Shown piece by piece: positions 1 through 7,322 of a stretch of DNA of 64,000 nt. The stretch comes from an uncultured Collinsella sp. (GTDB taxonomy: Bacteria > Actinomycetota > Coriobacteriia > Coriobacteriales > Coriobacteriaceae): contig CABUIY010000004.1 of NCBI GenBank assembly GCA_902491765.1, forward strand, positions 82,293 to 146,292, read 5' to 3'. A model generated the notes under the pieces. It did not search any database. It was not told the DNA's origin and saw only the letters and a list, made by a program, of their open reading frames with translations. The position numbers and the translations under genes were made by a program. Every line of letters begins with the position of its first letter. The stretch's first letter is position 1.

Positions 1-2431
1 GCTTTGTGATGAAGTTCTCGAAGACCTCCTTGTCGTCCTTGCCCTCGATGCCGCAGTACTTGGCCATCTCGGCGTAGTTGTGCAGCGCGTTGGGGTAAGG
101 ATACTGGGAGAAGGTACCCATCTTGACGGGAGCCTCGGCGGCGTTGTAGCGCATGACGCGGGTCAGGATGACAGCGTTTGCGAGGCCGTGGGGCAGGTGA
201 TGGAAAGCGCCGAGCTTGTGGGCCATGGAGTGGTTGAGGCCCAGGAAGGCGTTGGCGAAGGCCATACCGGCCATGCAGGAGGCGTTGTGCATCTCCTCGC
301 GGGCGTGCGGGTCCTTGGCGCCGTTCGTGAAGCTGGAGGGCAGGTTCTCGAAGACGAGCTTGGCAGCGCGCTCGGAGAGGCCCTTGGTGTAGTCGGAAGC
401 CATGATGGAGACGTAGGACTCGATGGCGTGGGTCATGACGTCGATGCCGGAGGCAGCGGTCAGGCCGCGCGGTGCGGTCATGCAGTTGTCGGCGTCGACG
501 ATAGCCATGTTGGGGAGCAGCGCGTAGTCGGCGAGCGGCCACTTGATGCCGGTCTCCTTGTCGGTGATGATGGCGAACGGCGTGCATTCGGAACCGGTAC
601 CCGAAGAGGTCGGGACGGCGACGAAGTAGGCCTTCTTGCCCATCTCGGGGAAGGTGAAGATACGCTTGCGGATGTCCATGAAGTCCATGGCCATGTCCTC
701 AAACTTGCACTCGGGGTGCTCGTACATCATCCACATGATCTTGCCGGCGTCCATAGCGGAGCCACCGCCGACGGCGATGATGACGTCCGGCTCAAAGAGA
801 GCCATCTGCTTGGCGCCGCGACGTGCGCACTGCAGCGACGGATCGGGCTCGACGTCGTAGAAGCAGTCGTGGGCGATGCCCATCTCGTCGAGCTTGGCCT
901 CGATGGCGCGGGTGTTGCCATTCTTGAAGAGGAACTGGTCGGTGACGATGAAGGCGCGCTTCTTGCCCATGACGTTGCCCAGCTCGTCGAGGGCGACGGG
1001 CGTGGAACCCTTCTTGAAGTAGACCTTCTCGGGAGCGCGGAACCACAGCATGTTCTCACGGCGCTCGGCCACAGTCTTAACGTTGATCAAGTGCTTCACC
1101 CCAACGTTCTCGGAGACGGAGTTGCCGCCCCAGGAGCCGCAGCCCAGGGTCAGAGACGGCTTCATGCCAAAGTTGTACAGGTCACCGATGCCGCCGTGCG
1201 AGGACGGGGTGTTGATGACGATACGGCAGGCCTTCATGACGTGCTCGAACAGGCTGATCTTCTCGGCCTGGGCGGGGTGCACGTACAGAGAGGCGGTGTG
1301 GCCCGGGCCACCGGCGAGCACGAGGTGCTCGGCCTTGTCGACGGCCTCCTGGAAGTCCTTGGCGTGGTACATGGCCAGGACCGGGGAGAGCTTCTCGTGG
1401 GAGAACTCCTCCTTGGCGGGGTCGGTGGAGGTGACCTCGGCGATCAGGATCTTGGTCTTGGCGGGAACCTCGATGCCGGCGAGCTCGGCGATCTTGGCAG
1501 CGGCCATGCCGGGGATGCGGTGATCGAGAGCGCCGTTCTTGAACATGGCGGCACGCAGGGCCTCCATCTCGGCACCCTGCTTGACGAAGTAGCAGCCGCG
1601 CTTCTGGAACTCGGCCTTAACCTGGTCATAGATGCTGTCGATGACGGTCACGGACTGCTCGGAAGCGCAGATCATGCCGTTGTCGAAGGTCTTGGAGTGG
1701 ATGATGGAGTTGACGGCGAGCAGCACGTCGGCGGTGTCGTCGATGACGACCGGGGTGTTACCGGCGCCAACGCCCAGGGCGGGCTTGCCCGAGGAGTAAG
1801 CGGCCTTGACCATGCCCGGGCCACCGGTGGCGAGGATGATGTCGACGTCGCGCATGACCATGTTGGTCAGCTCGATGGAGGGGACATCGACCCAGCCGAT
1901 GATGCCCTCGGGGGCGCCGGCCTTGACGGCGGCGTCAAGCACGAGCTTGGCGGCGGCGATGGTGCACTTGGCGGCAGCCGGGTGCGGGGAGATGATGATG
2001 GCGTTGCGGGTCTTCAGGCAGATCAGCGTCTTGAAGATCGCGGTGGAGGTGGGGTTGGTCGTCGGGATGACGGCGCCCACGATGCCGATGGGCTCGGCGA
2101 TCTTGGTGATGCCGTAAGCCTCGTCGCGCTCCAGGACACCACAGGTCTTGGTGTTCTTGTAAGCGTTGTAGATGTACTCTGCGGCGTAGTGGTTCTTGAT
2201 GACCTTGTCCTCAAGAACGCCGCGGCCGGTCTCCTCGATGGCCATCTTCGCCAACGGGATACGAGCCTTGTTGGCGGCCATGGCGGCCTCATAGAAGATC
2301 TTGTCGACCTGCTCCTGCGTGTACGTAGCAAAAAGCGCCTGGGCCTCTCGCATCTGAGCGAGCTTGGCCTCAAGCGCCTCTACGTTGTCCACAATTGCGG
2401 GAGTAGTGTTTTCCGGTGACTTTTTCACCAT
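1..2431 (-). CDS. adhE: Bifunctional acetaldehyde-CoA/alcohol dehydrogenase (partial, 3' end beyond window)
   Basis: AdhE reduces acetyl-CoA to acetaldehyde and then ethanol, regenerating NAD+ in fermentation. The reverse strand is open from ATG at 2431 (AAGGAG six bases upstream) to the window edge, 810 codons; the family is about 870-890, so only the C-terminal tail is missing. The N-terminal half is an aldehyde dehydrogenase domain (AEPIGIVGAVIPTTNPT near residue 110; catalytic Cys in FDNGMICASEQ near 250). The C-terminal half is an iron-dependent alcohol dehydrogenase (GGGSAMDAGK; VPTSSGTGSE; iron-binding LNHSMAHKLGAFHHLPHG). Transcribed away from the surface-protein gene. An extended -10 (TGCTATCAT, -10 at 2477-2472) and an inverted repeat lie upstream. 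Confidence 0.97.
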   Translation of the reverse strand, partial: MVKKSPENTTPAIVDNVEALEAKLAQMREAQALFATYTQEQVDKIFYEAAMAANKARIPLAKMAIEETGRGVLEDKVIKNHYAAEYIYNAYKNTKTCGVLERDEAYGITKIAEPIGIVGAVIPTTNPTSTAIFKTLICLKTRNAIIISPHPAAAKCTIAAAKLVLDAAVKAGAPEGIIGWVDVPSIELTNMVMRDVDIILATGGPGMVKAAYSSGKPALGVGAGNTPVVIDDTADVLLAVNSIIHSKTFDNGMICASEQSVTVIDSIYDQVKAEFQKRGCYFVKQGAEMEALRAAMFKNGALDHRIPGMAAAKIAELAGIEVPAKTKILIAEVTSTDPAKEEFSHEKLSPVLAMYHAKDFQEAVDKAEHLVLAGGPGHTASLYVHPAQAEKISLFEHVMKACRIVINTPSSHGGIGDLYNFGMKPSLTLGCGSWGGNSVSENVGVKHLINVKTVAERRENMLWFRAPEKVYFKKGSTPVALDELGNVMGKKRAFIVTDQFLFKNGNTRAIEAKLDEMGIAHDCFYDVEPDPSLQCARRGAKQMALFEPDVIIAVGGGSAMDAGKIMWMMYEHPECKFEDMAMDFMDIRKRIFTFPEMGKKAYFVAVPTSSGTGSECTPFAIITDKETGIKWPLADYALLPNMAIVDADNCMTAPRGLTAASGIDVMTHAIESYVSIMASDYTKGLSERAAKLVFENLPSSFTNGAKDPHAREEMHNASCMAGMAFANAFLGLNHSMAHKLGAFHHLPHGLANAVILTRVMRYNAAEAPVKMGTFSQYPYPNALHNYAEMAKYCGIEGKDDKEVFENFITK

Positions 2432-2874
2432 TTGTGTCTCCTTGCGATCGGAGATTTACCCTACGCCTTGCATGATAGCAAGAAATAATTCGGTGAACGG
2501 TCAGATTCCCGTAAAAGACAAACTAAAACGCTTCAATAAACTGAAGCGTTTTAACCATTTAGCTAAAAAGCCGAACGTTTTATCCCGGCGAATTCCTAGT
2601 TTCCCCATGGCTATGGTGTGGAGTTTGTTCATTGTTTGTTTATTAGGTCTTAGGAAATAAATGCACATCGATTAATTCAGCTGGTCGTGACATATATTAT
2701 GGATCGTTTCTATTTCATGGCAATAAACGCGTTCTCTTGTCAGACAAAACACTGGTAATAAACTAAACCCCATGTGTCAGACGGCACATTCAGTAAGAGT
2801 GAAATATATGCCTTTCCCTCTGGGCATTTTGTCGCCCTTACCGGTTCATGTCAGGTAAGTGGAAAGGTCGGTTT
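2432..2874. other. AT-rich intergenic region between divergent adhE and surface-protein gene
   Basis: No gene is seen here. It holds the adhE promoter and leader (about 2432-2500, reverse strand), the inverted repeat at 2525-2552, and a candidate forward promoter TTGTCA (2737-2742), 16 bp, TAAACT (2759-2764) for the surface-protein gene. The -35 lies in the palindrome TTGTCAGACAA (2737-2747), and the same octamer TGTCAGAC recurs at 2775-2782 inside ATGTG-N8-CACAT. Composition is clearly more AT-rich than the flanking adhE gene. Confidence 0.6.
2525..2552. promoter_or_regulatory. Perfect 11-bp inverted repeat upstream of adhE (operator-like)
   Basis: AAAACGCTTCA, six bases ATAAAC, then TGAAGCGTTTT form a perfect inverted repeat about 50 bp upstream of the likely adhE -10. 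A related half-site (GAACGTTTTA) follows at about 2573-2582. Each arm resembles half of a carbon-catabolite cre site but does not match the full consensus, and the repeat does not match the Rex palindrome. It could also be a hairpin terminator without a strong U-run. Function is inferred. Confidence 0.45.
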
Positions 2875-3282
2875 GTGAGATTGCCACGCTGCAGGCGAGC
2901 TCTTGTTTGGCTCGTCTCCTTTTTGTTCGTGTTTAATACGATCCCTACGGGCGTATTTGCTGATGTAATAGTGAATGCTGACCCTCAGCAAAACACGACT
3001 TCGGAGAATTTGTCTAATGAATCTACTGATAGTGCCTCTGTGTCGGGGGGGGGTTCGGTCGAGGCTTCCTCTAACGACAATTCGGTTTCAAGTGATGATC
3101 AAAAACCTGAATCTGATGTCTCGGATAAGCAGTCAAACGATGTGAATGTGAATGAAACATCTGATGAATCGAATTCTGATGCAGCAGAATCCGGTGTTTA
3201 TCAAGTCAATGATCAATCAACATTTGAGGATGCGCTGAAAAAATATCCTCTGATAATTTATCGGAGATCAGACTTGTCCTAA
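2875..3282 (+). CDS. 5' part of a frameshifted cell-surface protein: signal peptide and acidic linker
   Basis: I place the start at GTG 2875, seven bases after GGAAAGG; an upstream in-frame ATG at 2848 has no ribosome site. The product opens with a basic n-region (RLPRCRR), a hydrophobic core and a likely cleavage near VFADV, then a Ser/Asp/Asn-rich linker. A run of nine G (3045-3053) encodes Gly-Gly-Gly in the linker. The frame ends at a TAA (3280-3282) shortly after an A6 run (3238-3243). One extra A there would continue ...DALKK into ISSDNLSEIRLVLKGG and join the downstream frame without a stop. So this is the N-terminus of the gene continuing to 5939, broken here by mutation, homopolymer variation or sequencing error. 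Confidence 0.75.
   Translation: MRLPRCRRALVWLVSFLFVFNTIPTGVFADVIVNADPQQNTTSENLSNESTDSASVSGGGSVEASSNDNSVSSDDQKPESDVSDKQSNDVNVNETSDESNSDAAESGVYQVNDQSTFEDALKKYPLIIYRRSDLS
3045..3053 (+). repeat. Nine-G homopolymer inside the surface-protein reading frame
   Basis: Nine consecutive G residues lie about 57 codons after the chosen start. Long G tracts near the 5' end of surface-protein genes are a classic slipped-strand phase-variation site. Gain of one G would move reading into a frame with TAA at 3072-3074 and truncate the product; at nine G the linker reads sensibly. The on/off role is inferred. Confidence 0.6.
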
Positions 3283-3299
3283 AAGGTGGCTCGTCTTTT

Positions 3300-5939
3300 G
3301 TGGTGCCGACCCAAGAAGATTACGTTTCGAATTTCGGCGTTGCTAACAAGAAGATTACCGTGACGAGTGACGGTGATAATCACGCAACCTTGCGCTTCTC
3401 CAGCCGTGCCATGCTTTCCGGACCTTGTACTTTTGACAACGTCGAAGTTGTTGGTCTAGATAAATTCTATTGCAATGGTTTCGATACCGTGTTCACTCGT
3501 AACTGCGAGCTCAAGCTCTCTAGAACACTTTATGGCGGCGGCTATAAGTCGACTGTCAACCACACACATGTGGTGATAGCCGCGTCTGGATATATCAATC
3601 CTGGTAGTGGCGCTGGCCTTCATGACGTCATCGGTGGTTCATATCAAGGGTCCGTCGAGCATGACACCTATCTTGAGATCAGCGGTAACCTTCGCATGGC
3701 TAGCGGTAATCACGTTAATCCCGGTTGCATGCGCGGCGATGGCTCGAGCGGCGATGGAAACGGCTCTCCTGCTGTTTACGTAGGTGGTAACGCCACGCTT
3801 GTTTACGACAATGCCAACTCCAAAGTTTCTCCTGCTATCGAAGGCACTTACGGTTGCGAGATGCGCGGCAACGTGACGCTTGATGTTCGTTCGGGTGAAA
3901 CAACTGAAATATGCGGCACTGAGGGCGATGCCAGCGAGTCAATAATTGATGGGAATTTACATATCATCGCGGGATCCGAGAGCTATGCAAATAGTGATCG
4001 TATCTTGCGTTTGGGTGCCAACTGGGGCATTACGGGAGCTGGCAATCTTTTCGCGGCAATGCCTGGGCAGACGGAGCATTACATTATTAAGGGTAGTGTT
4101 ACCATCGACACTTTTGAAAATGTCTGGGGCTGGGATAAAGGTACAGTTCCAGATAGCTACGATCTTCCTAATATTAATGGTGCCATTATGGGCATGGTAG
4201 GCGGAGACATCACCATTAATGTTCAAGGCTCTCATTTACAAGATATTTATGGTGCAAGCGAAGATTCTTCTGTCAGCGGCACGGTAACTATCAACACGAT
4301 CAATGCTGAACTAAAGAATAGTCTTTACGGTGATCCTGACGATGACGAGGGGGATATTCTCGCGCTAAGTTCTAGTACGGCAGGGGGCGCATGCAAGGTT
4401 CTCGTCGACGGTGGCGATGTGAACATAATTAGGCTCACGGAGGCGAAATCAGCTAATGAAGGCTCCGAAATAACTGTTTCAGGTAGTCCGAAAGTCAGAA
4501 CCGGGATTCTTTCGACGACAAAATATGACTCGGCGCCTTCAAATGCTCCCACCGTCAACTTTAATAATTGTTCGGCAACAATCCCCTTTGTGCAGTCAGC
4601 AACAAATGTTTACGTTAAGAATGGCTCACGGGTCACTCTTAATGGACTTTGGCTGACGAAGAACCTTACTGTTGAAAAGGACAGTTCGCTGGTAACGGAT
4701 GATAATGATGCAGTCATGCTTGAGGGCAACGCCGTGATCAATGGTTCGTGGGAACAGCTGTATGACCGCGCCGATAGCGGGAATCCAGATTTGACTGTGG
4801 CTGGCTCCCTGACCGTTGGGCAGGGAGGTCAATTCGTTAACCATGGATCGATGTCCGTCGTAAAGGATGCCTCGAATTCTGGATTGATGGCTCTGCTGAA
4901 GCCGGTAATCATCCAGGGTTCATATGACGGTGTCTCCGCTGAGGTGAGACTTCCGATAGTTTCTGAGGGCAAAAACTATAATGTCGGATCTATTCCGCTT
5001 GATATTCGCGGAGTTGCTTCGGGTGTCACGACGGTTAACACCGTGGATGCCTCTGACTGGAAGATTCTTAAAAAGCCGACAATCGGTGACAACTATGTTT
5101 TGGGGAAGGCTGGCGCTAAAGATACACCTGCTCAAGGCACTTTTGTTTTGGGCAATTCCGATGCTCTGAACGAGGGAATGTATCTTAAGCGAACGAATGA
5201 CGCGGCCGGAAATAAGAACAACTTCATGTGGCAAGTTGCTGCAAAGATTGATTTAACTTTTGACGCCAACGGCGCCGACGATCCAGCCTACCCTCTGGTT
5301 AAAACTCAGGAAAAAATTAAAGGCAAGACCAGCTTCACCTTCGCGCTGCCCAAGACCGCCCCGACCCGCAAGGGCTGGGCGTTCGACGGCTGGAACACCG
5401 AGAGGGACGGGTCGGGCGATCAGTTCACCGACAGGACCGAGGTCTCCAAGTCCACGACCGTCTACGCCCAGTGGAAGTGGGTGCCCCGCGACGTCACCGT
5501 GACCTTCGACGAGAACGGCGGCGAGACCAAGGCCGACCCCGCCTCCCAGACCAAGACCACCGAGCCGGGCAAGACCAGCTTCACCTTCGCGCTGCCCAAG
5601 ACCGCCCCGACCCGCAAGGGCTGGGCGTTCGACGGCTGGAACACCGAGAGGGACGGGTCGGGCGATCAGTTCACCGACAGGACCGAGGTCTCCAAGTCCA
5701 CGACCGTCTACGCCCAGTGGAAGTGGGTGCCCCGCGACGTCACCGTGACCTTCGACGAGAACGGCGGCGAGACCAAGGCCGACCCCGCCTCCCAGACCAA
5801 GACCACCGAGCCGGGTGCTCTGGCTTCGACAGGGGAGAGACTGCTGCCGGTTCTTCCGCTGGCAGTTGTCGGATCTGCTTTGACTTCTTTAGGTTTGCTG
5901 CTCGAATGCAACCGCAAGAAGAGGCGGAATGATAAATAA
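3300..5939 (+). CDS. Main part of cell-surface protein: beta-rich region, two Listeria-Bacteroides repeats, LASTG sorting signal
   Basis: The frame is open from about 3240; GTG 3300 is only the first possible start in it and has no ribosome site, so the part is probably read as a continuation of the upstream fragment. About 640 residues of Gly/Asn/Thr-rich sequence with repeated short beta strands (for example GGDITINVQG, GTVTINTINAE) suggest a beta-helix or adhesin-type fold. Two repeats related to the InlB B-repeat (Flg_new; GWAFDGWNTERDGSG ... TVYAQWKW) follow. The C-terminus has LASTGE, a hydrophobic segment and KKRR, a cell-wall sorting signal of the LAxTG kind known for class E sortases. 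Codon use and GC are lower than in neighbours until about 5322, then abruptly GC-rich. Ligand and exact role unknown. Confidence 0.8.
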   Translation: MVPTQEDYVSNFGVANKKITVTSDGDNHATLRFSSRAMLSGPCTFDNVEVVGLDKFYCNGFDTVFTRNCELKLSRTLYGGGYKSTVNHTHVVIAASGYINPGSGAGLHDVIGGSYQGSVEHDTYLEISGNLRMASGNHVNPGCMRGDGSSGDGNGSPAVYVGGNATLVYDNANSKVSPAIEGTYGCEMRGNVTLDVRSGETTEICGTEGDASESIIDGNLHIIAGSESYANSDRILRLGANWGITGAGNLFAAMPGQTEHYIIKGSVTIDTFENVWGWDKGTVPDSYDLPNINGAIMGMVGGDITINVQGSHLQDIYGASEDSSVSGTVTINTINAELKNSLYGDPDDDEGDILALSSSTAGGACKVLVDGGDVNIIRLTEAKSANEGSEITVSGSPKVRTGILSTTKYDSAPSNAPTVNFNNCSATIPFVQSATNVYVKNGSRVTLNGLWLTKNLTVEKDSSLVTDDNDAVMLEGNAVINGSWEQLYDRADSGNPDLTVAGSLTVGQGGQFVNHGSMSVVKDASNSGLMALLKPVIIQGSYDGVSAEVRLPIVSEGKNYNVGSIPLDIRGVASGVTTVNTVDASDWKILKKPTIGDNYVLGKAGAKDTPAQGTFVLGNSDALNEGMYLKRTNDAAGNKNNFMWQVAAKIDLTFDANGADDPAYPLVKTQEKIKGKTSFTFALPKTAPTRKGWAFDGWNTERDGSGDQFTDRTEVSKSTTVYAQWKWVPRDVTVTFDENGGETKADPASQTKTTEPGKTSFTFALPKTAPTRKGWAFDGWNTERDGSGDQFTDRTEVSKSTTVYAQWKWVPRDVTVTFDENGGETKADPASQTKTTEPGALASTGERLLPVLPLAVVGSALTSLGLLLECNRKKRRNDK
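5323..5814 (+). repeat. Two identical 246-bp tandem repeats (82 residues each)
   Basis: Bases 5323-5568 and 5569-5814 are identical by eye. Each encodes GKTSFTFALPKT... through WKWVPRDVTVTFDENGGE...TTEPG, one Listeria-Bacteroides-type repeat. The block is strongly GC-rich and uses almost only G/C-ending codons, unlike the preceding 2 kb of the same gene. Identity at all synonymous sites implies recent duplication or gene conversion; copy number could vary between strains. Confidence 0.9.
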
Positions 5940-5992
5940 ATAATGGCCCGCCATGGCTTTGACTCTGGTTTTGCATTCCTGGATAGATAGAA

Positions 5993-6026
5993 AAGAAACC
6001 GCCTTCTCAAAAGAAAGCGGTTTCTT
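5993..6026. terminator. Terminator between the surface-protein gene and rpmB
   Basis: AAGAAACCGC and GCGGTTTCTT form a 10-bp perfect stem with a 14-base loop, with A-rich sequence before and T-rich sequence within and after the stem. It lies between convergent genes and could act in both directions. Confidence 0.75.
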
Positions 6027-6092
6027 ATAGTTCTATATGAACGCGAGGTCTTTGACCCGGAGAGTCCGAGGTACTTGTTGGTAAGACCTTAT

Positions 6093-6281
6093 TTAGGAGC
6101 GCGCAACCTTGCCGGACTTGAGGCAGGTGGAGCAAACGTTCATCTTGCGACGGTGACCATCGACGACGACGTAGACGCGCTGGATGTTGGGGCGGAACTT
6201 ACGGTTGGTGACGCGGTGAGAGTGGCTGATGGAGCGACCGGCAACGGGGTGCTTACCGCAAACTTCGCAAACTTTGGACAT
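6093..6281 (-). CDS. rpmB: 50S ribosomal protein L28
   Basis: A 62-residue basic protein starting MSKVCEVCGKHPVAGR with a second Cys pair in CSTCLKSGK, giving the zinc-binding form of L28 in the large subunit. ATG at 6281 follows AAGGAGG; a longer frame begins upstream but lacks a ribosome site. Monocistronic, on the strand opposite the pyr operon. The promoter has an extended -10, TGCTATAGT (-10 at 6341-6336), giving a leader of about 50 bases. Confidence 0.97.
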   Translation of the reverse strand: MSKVCEVCGKHPVAGRSISHSHRVTNRKFRPNIQRVYVVVDGHRRKMNVCSTCLKSGKVARS

Positions 6282-6335
6282 AACTGACCCTCCTTGGGCG
6301 ACAAACGAACATGTCGCGTTAACAAACAAGCCTGA

Positions 6336-6364
6336 ACTATAGCACAGAAGTCGCTCCCTGTGCG
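6336..6364 (-). promoter_or_regulatory. rpmB promoter with extended -10
   Basis: On the reverse strand GTGCTATAGT contains a TGn extended -10 and TATAGT hexamer at 6341-6336. The -35 region is poor (nearest TTGCGC gives a 20-bp spacer). The same GTGCTATAGT string precedes rpsT at 19024-19033. Confidence 0.6.
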
Positions 6365-6604
6365 CAATCTACACAGAGATATTCCTCTTTTGGCGATAGT
6401 GCCCACGCCACGGCCCTGGACGTAGATCCGATTTGCGTGCAGCAGAGGGGATTATGCCAGCTCGTGCGTACGTTTTCAAGCTCGTCCCACAAATATATAT
6501 AGGTTTATTGAGCAATGGGCTCCGTTTACGGATTGCTCTGTATTTATGCTCGCAATTAAGCTTGAGGTTGGCTACACTATCCCTTGACCATTAAAGGGGT
6601 ACGA

Positions 6605-6694
6605 GATACCCACATGGAATTACATAGCTGCCAAAGAGCAGCCCTTCCTTGTGGGTGTCTGGTCCGCTTTAAGCGGTCGGGCATCTATTTTTTT
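6605..6694 (+). promoter_or_regulatory. Attenuator in the pyr operon leader (antiterminator/terminator switch)
   Basis: GATACCCACA (6605-6614) can pair with TGTGGGTGTC (6650-6659), one G-U pair, to form an antiterminator. The latter overlaps the 5' arm of a terminator whose stem runs 6656-6684 (GGTCCGC / GCGGTC core) followed by seven T (6688-6694). A small hairpin GCTGC-N6-GCAGC (about 6628-6643) lies inside, in the place where a PyrR-binding loop is expected. PyrR with UMP is known to favour termination in such leaders; the loop does not closely match the published PyrR consensus, so PyrR as the regulator is an inference from the adjacent gene. Confidence 0.7.
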
Positions 6695-6733
6695 GACTGT
6701 GTCAGCAGTCAAGACATGTGAGGAAGGAGATCG

Positions 6734-7318
6734 ATGGGCACGACTTCCCCCAAGGCGGTCATCATGGACGAGACCGCCGTCAATCGAGCGATGACCCGCA
6801 TCGCGCACGAGATTCTCGAGCGCAACGAGGGCTGTGAAGACCTCGCTCTGGTCGGCATCGTCACGCGCGGCGACCTTCTGGCAAAGAAGCTCGCCGAGGA
6901 GATCAAGGAGATCGAGGGCGTCGACGTTCCGCTCGGCAGCCTCGACATCAGCTTCTACCGCGATGACTACGCTACCAATTTCGCTCCCGCGATCCACGCC
7001 ACCAACATTCCCTTCAGCGTCGATGGCAAACGCGTCGTTTTGGTGGACGACATCCTGTACACGGGTCGTACCATCCGCGCCGCTCTAGACGCCGTCATGG
7101 ACCTGGGCCGTCCGAGCCGCATTGAGCTGGCAGTCCTCGTTGACCGCGGCCACCGCGAGCTCCCCATCTCGCCGGACTTTGTCGGCAAGAACGTTCCCTC
7201 GTCGCATGAGGAGAACGTGCACCTATATATGAAGGAAGTCGACGGCCACACCGCCGTCGAGATTAACGACGTCGCGCCGGGTTCCCACGTGGGCTCCGCG
7301 CCGCTGGGAGGTGAGTAG
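6734..7318 (+). CDS. pyrR: Bifunctional pyr operon regulator / uracil phosphoribosyltransferase PyrR
   Basis: 194 residues with a type I phosphoribosyltransferase fold; the PRPP loop is VVLVDDILYTGRT near residue 105. PyrR senses UMP and binds pyr leader RNA to cause attenuation, and has weak uracil phosphoribosyltransferase activity. ATG 6734 follows AAGGAG. First gene of the pyr operon, directly after the leader attenuator, and overlapping the region of the pyrB start. Confidence 0.96.
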   Translation: MGTTSPKAVIMDETAVNRAMTRIAHEILERNEGCEDLALVGIVTRGDLLAKKLAEEIKEIEGVDVPLGSLDISFYRDDYATNFAPAIHATNIPFSVDGKRVVLVDDILYTGRTIRAALDAVMDLGRPSRIELAVLVDRGHRELPISPDFVGKNVPSSHEENVHLYMKEVDGHTAVEINDVAPGSHVGSAPLGGE

Positions 7319-7322
7319 TACC

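Larger units (their letters stand above)
6282..6733. other. Gene-free divergent region between rpmB and pyrR
   Basis: It contains the rpmB promoter on the reverse strand and the pyr leader on the forward strand. Between about 6370 and 6570 I see no gene or clear structure beyond a short palindromic pair of GAGCAAT and ATTGCTC (about 6511-6531). A weak -10 (TACACT, 6573-6578) could serve the pyr operon. Confidence 0.5.

Noticed and set aside
80..2419. 779-codon open frame on the forward strand opposite adhE
   Set aside because: It is an antisense shadow. GC-rich third positions keep the frame open; the reverse strand encodes a full AdhE with all catalytic motifs.
2525..2552. Rex-binding site for adhE
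   Set aside because: The repeat does not match the TTGTGA-N6-TCACAA consensus.
3237..3246. Programmed -1 frameshift at the A6 run of the surface gene
   Set aside because: The zero-frame codons are CTG AAA AAA TAT, giving G AAA AAA rather than a standard X XXY YYZ heptamer, and I see no strong downstream stem. Homopolymer mutation or sequencing error is simpler.
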